A stretch of DNA of 7,080 nt from Candidatus Kuenenia stuttgartensis (GTDB lineage Bacteria > Bacteroidota > Bacteroidia > Flavobacteriales_D > Crocinitomicaceae): assembly GCA_943326025.2 (NCBI GenBank), contig CALPRR020000134.1, positions 1-7,080 of the forward strand, read 5' to 3'. Position 1 is the stretch's first letter; the number at the start of each line of letters is the position of its first letter. The notes below the pieces were generated by a model. That model ran no database searches, was not told the DNA's origin, and saw only the letters and a list, made by a program, of their open reading frames with translations. This document shows, piece by piece, positions 6,601 to 7,080 of the stretch. A program made the translations under genes and the position numbers.

Positions 6601-7080
6601 CCTGTAAAGCAACTTCACGATTTACTAAATCAGATTGTTTTGTAGTTGAAGTTGAAGCTTCGATTTTAGTAATATCTGTAACATAAGTTGGATCAATTTT
6701 TCCAACTAATATTGATTTATCAATTTTAGATTCCTCGATTGAAACTGCCTTATTGTTTAAACTCGTCAAATTAGCTTGAGCTACTTCGATTGCTTTTGAA
6801 TCAATTTCAACTTTTTTAGTTAAATCAGCATTTGAAGGATCTTTTTTCAACGCATTTTGATCTTTTGATTGAGTATTTGTCAATTTTGAAATCAAAGCTT
6901 TTTCTTCTTTTATTAATGCTGAAGTTTTATCTGCTTCTGATTTATTACTTGATGATATTTCAGAAACCTTAAATTCATAATCAGGCTGGATTTCTGCAAT
7001 TAATTTCTCTACAGCAATTTTTTGTTCATTCGTTTGAGTTACATTTTCTTTCGAAGCAATTAATTGTTGACGTTCTTGAG
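3650..7080 (-). CDS. Giant coiled-coil protein with two SPOR-like repeats (C-terminal part)
   Basis: The frame is open from the right edge down to the TAA at 3650-3652, giving 1142 visible codons; the start lies beyond the window. The first 700 or so visible residues are rich in K, E, Q, A, S and L, with recurrent blocks such as KAELEKKIASNN and QLETLAAENTNLTEQL, and look like a long coiled coil. Two SPOR-like units follow (4700-4951 and 4271-4519), then a charged helical linker and a mixed C-terminal domain of about 140 residues. SPOR domains usually bind denuded peptidoglycan glycan strands, so an envelope role is likely, with the coiled coil spanning the periplasm or forming a scaffold. 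From memory, similar Flavobacteriales proteins can carry beta-propeller (PD40-like) or TPR regions at the N-terminus and sit near type IX secretion or gliding genes; this cannot be tested here. No function is assigned. Confidence 0.85.
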   Translation of the reverse strand, partial: QERQQLIASKENVTQTNEQKIAVEKLIAEIQPDYEFKVSEISSSNKSEADKTSALIKEEKALISKLTNTQSKDQNALKKDPSNADLTKKVEIDSKAIEVAQANLTSLNNKAVSIEESKIDKSILVGKIDPTYVTDITKIEASTSTTKQSDLVNREVALQEKLAQKVTENEKQIQKSSTPDLLAENKVLTSQIAESKTRQANYANVNAVASSKTEATKSSSSAMDLRQSILGDNASEVDKTYKTLVELKRQDEVLEKYEQSIQTRLSDVNSELEKNSQNTSLQEKKSILEEELKIVQNKRRGGRISIGELESVAVAKTPEQKQLETLAAENTNLTEQLSASNLDKKQKAELEKKIASNNLEQAKVENTIVTNELAQLKTENEQKTAQLTQIVSGSNQVVIAQSQNKRLSAEAQSLVKQSAETNNIEEKNYLLNQALSKEVKANEVAQDALIDNTITTIGNNEISSLYTKAELEKKKRKYSIEIGELAVEIQKLDKQIATTKTSKATDLVKSRDALISEKTLLESQVASIDKQIASIKEPVATFNQKAIDQPISYKEERAIATTDEYKAYTESVQKAITTEQKIAILNTDLVKQREETKRLILSSVDKPSEASKAAIKESITLIKSSENAKSILENQLAIEQGEANAILAKNPENGLKMQNLAQRGVTPIDKQIIIAKLVPLPSSGLEINTAAKASTSVTPIPVDVKEPSGLVYRVQIGAFSKPIPQDLFSSFNPVSGEKIANTTITRYMAGYFNGATKAVEAQTQIKGLGYKDAFVIAYCDGKRISLAEARDLEKSKRCIPKGENELLIEVATNTAELLGKSTFDSLATKEVDELAYHEAMNAVKATAAESRLGLFYTIQIGVYNSPVTAERLSNINPIVSKRLPNGQIRYSSGMFKSAEAAKPKKEEAILRGIVDAFVTACYKGERISLVEAKKLLDENGDVILEPLKDEEMQVSTPEQVAKDLENIKLKEVELKKIEQGKDSILRALVNAEVKAISHPKTYFVSKLNYSKFPKEELNHYNTLGAFYYDSKDLKIKSAIVNSSDALPTLGKNAIEFDTLMVKDIISDINDIHDLSVSVRSNKIPGDVAEWLLQLNHERSFELQNNELMIVLRNIQSTELEVLKAKIESFGLTVKELSKDSGL
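4271..4951 (-). repeat. Two tandem SPOR-like repeats within the giant protein
   Basis: Unit 1 (4951-4700) starts VYRVQIGAF and unit 2 (4519-4271) starts FYTIQIGVY. Both contain a central I-R/T-R-Y...G-F strand region, then DAFVIAYCDGKRISLAEA in unit 1 and DAFVTACYKGERISLVEA in unit 2. Each is about 83 residues, and they are separated by about 60 residues. The order of strands and the closing DAFV..A..G.RIS motif match the SPOR-like fold seen in Bacteroidota envelope proteins. They most likely arose by domain duplication, and the protein sequences have diverged widely outside the conserved cores. Confidence 0.7.

Noticed and set aside
6893..6895. TTG codon as a possible start of the giant coiled-coil protein
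   Set aside because: The same frame is open for 61 more codons to the window edge with the same K/E/Q-rich composition, so TTG is an internal leucine.
1..7080. CRISPR array, toxin-antitoxin pair or known defence system
   Set aside because: No regularly spaced direct repeats, no recognisable nuclease, toxin or defence domain apart from the recombinase.

Overview
The window looks like the chromosome of a Bacteroidota bacterium, probably of the Flavobacteriales. It is very AT-rich and has no clear Shine-Dalgarno sequences. It carries the phylum's own promoter form (TTG, a 19-21 nt spacer, TAnnTTTG), seen best in front of the tRNA gene. The ClpS sequence and the SPOR-like repeats of the large protein also resemble that group. 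The genus cannot be read from the sequence; a Crocinitomicaceae/Fluviicola-like source is a guess.

Left part (1 to about 3200): the end of an integrated mobile element. A small cysteine-rich, probably zinc-binding protein (minus strand) is divergent from a MerR-like regulator (plus strand). Next come a 53-codon gene with no recognised family and a large serine recombinase of 526 aa, on the plus strand. The 53-codon gene overlaps the recombinase start by 14 nt. The recombinase frame ends inside the 3' end of a tRNA-Arg(ACG) gene on the opposite strand, so its stop codon lies within the tRNA T-stem. This marks the tRNA 3' end as the probable attachment site. The other end of the element lies left of the window.

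Right part (about 3191 to 7080): host chromosome, all on the minus strand. In transcription order it holds the C-terminal 1142 codons of a very large coiled-coil protein with two SPOR-like repeats (5' end outside the window), then clpS, the N-degron adaptor of the ClpAP/ClpCP protease, then the tRNA-Arg gene with its own strong promoter.

How it fits together: the MerR-like protein probably controls the element, the recombinase moves it, and the small overlapping gene is a candidate accessory factor. The least ordinary points are a large serine recombinase (rather than a tyrosine integrase) in a tRNA gene whose sequence ends the recombinase frame, and a tRNA in which the near-universal G19-C56 contact appears replaced by U19-A56. 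No complete new defence or metabolic system can be recognised.
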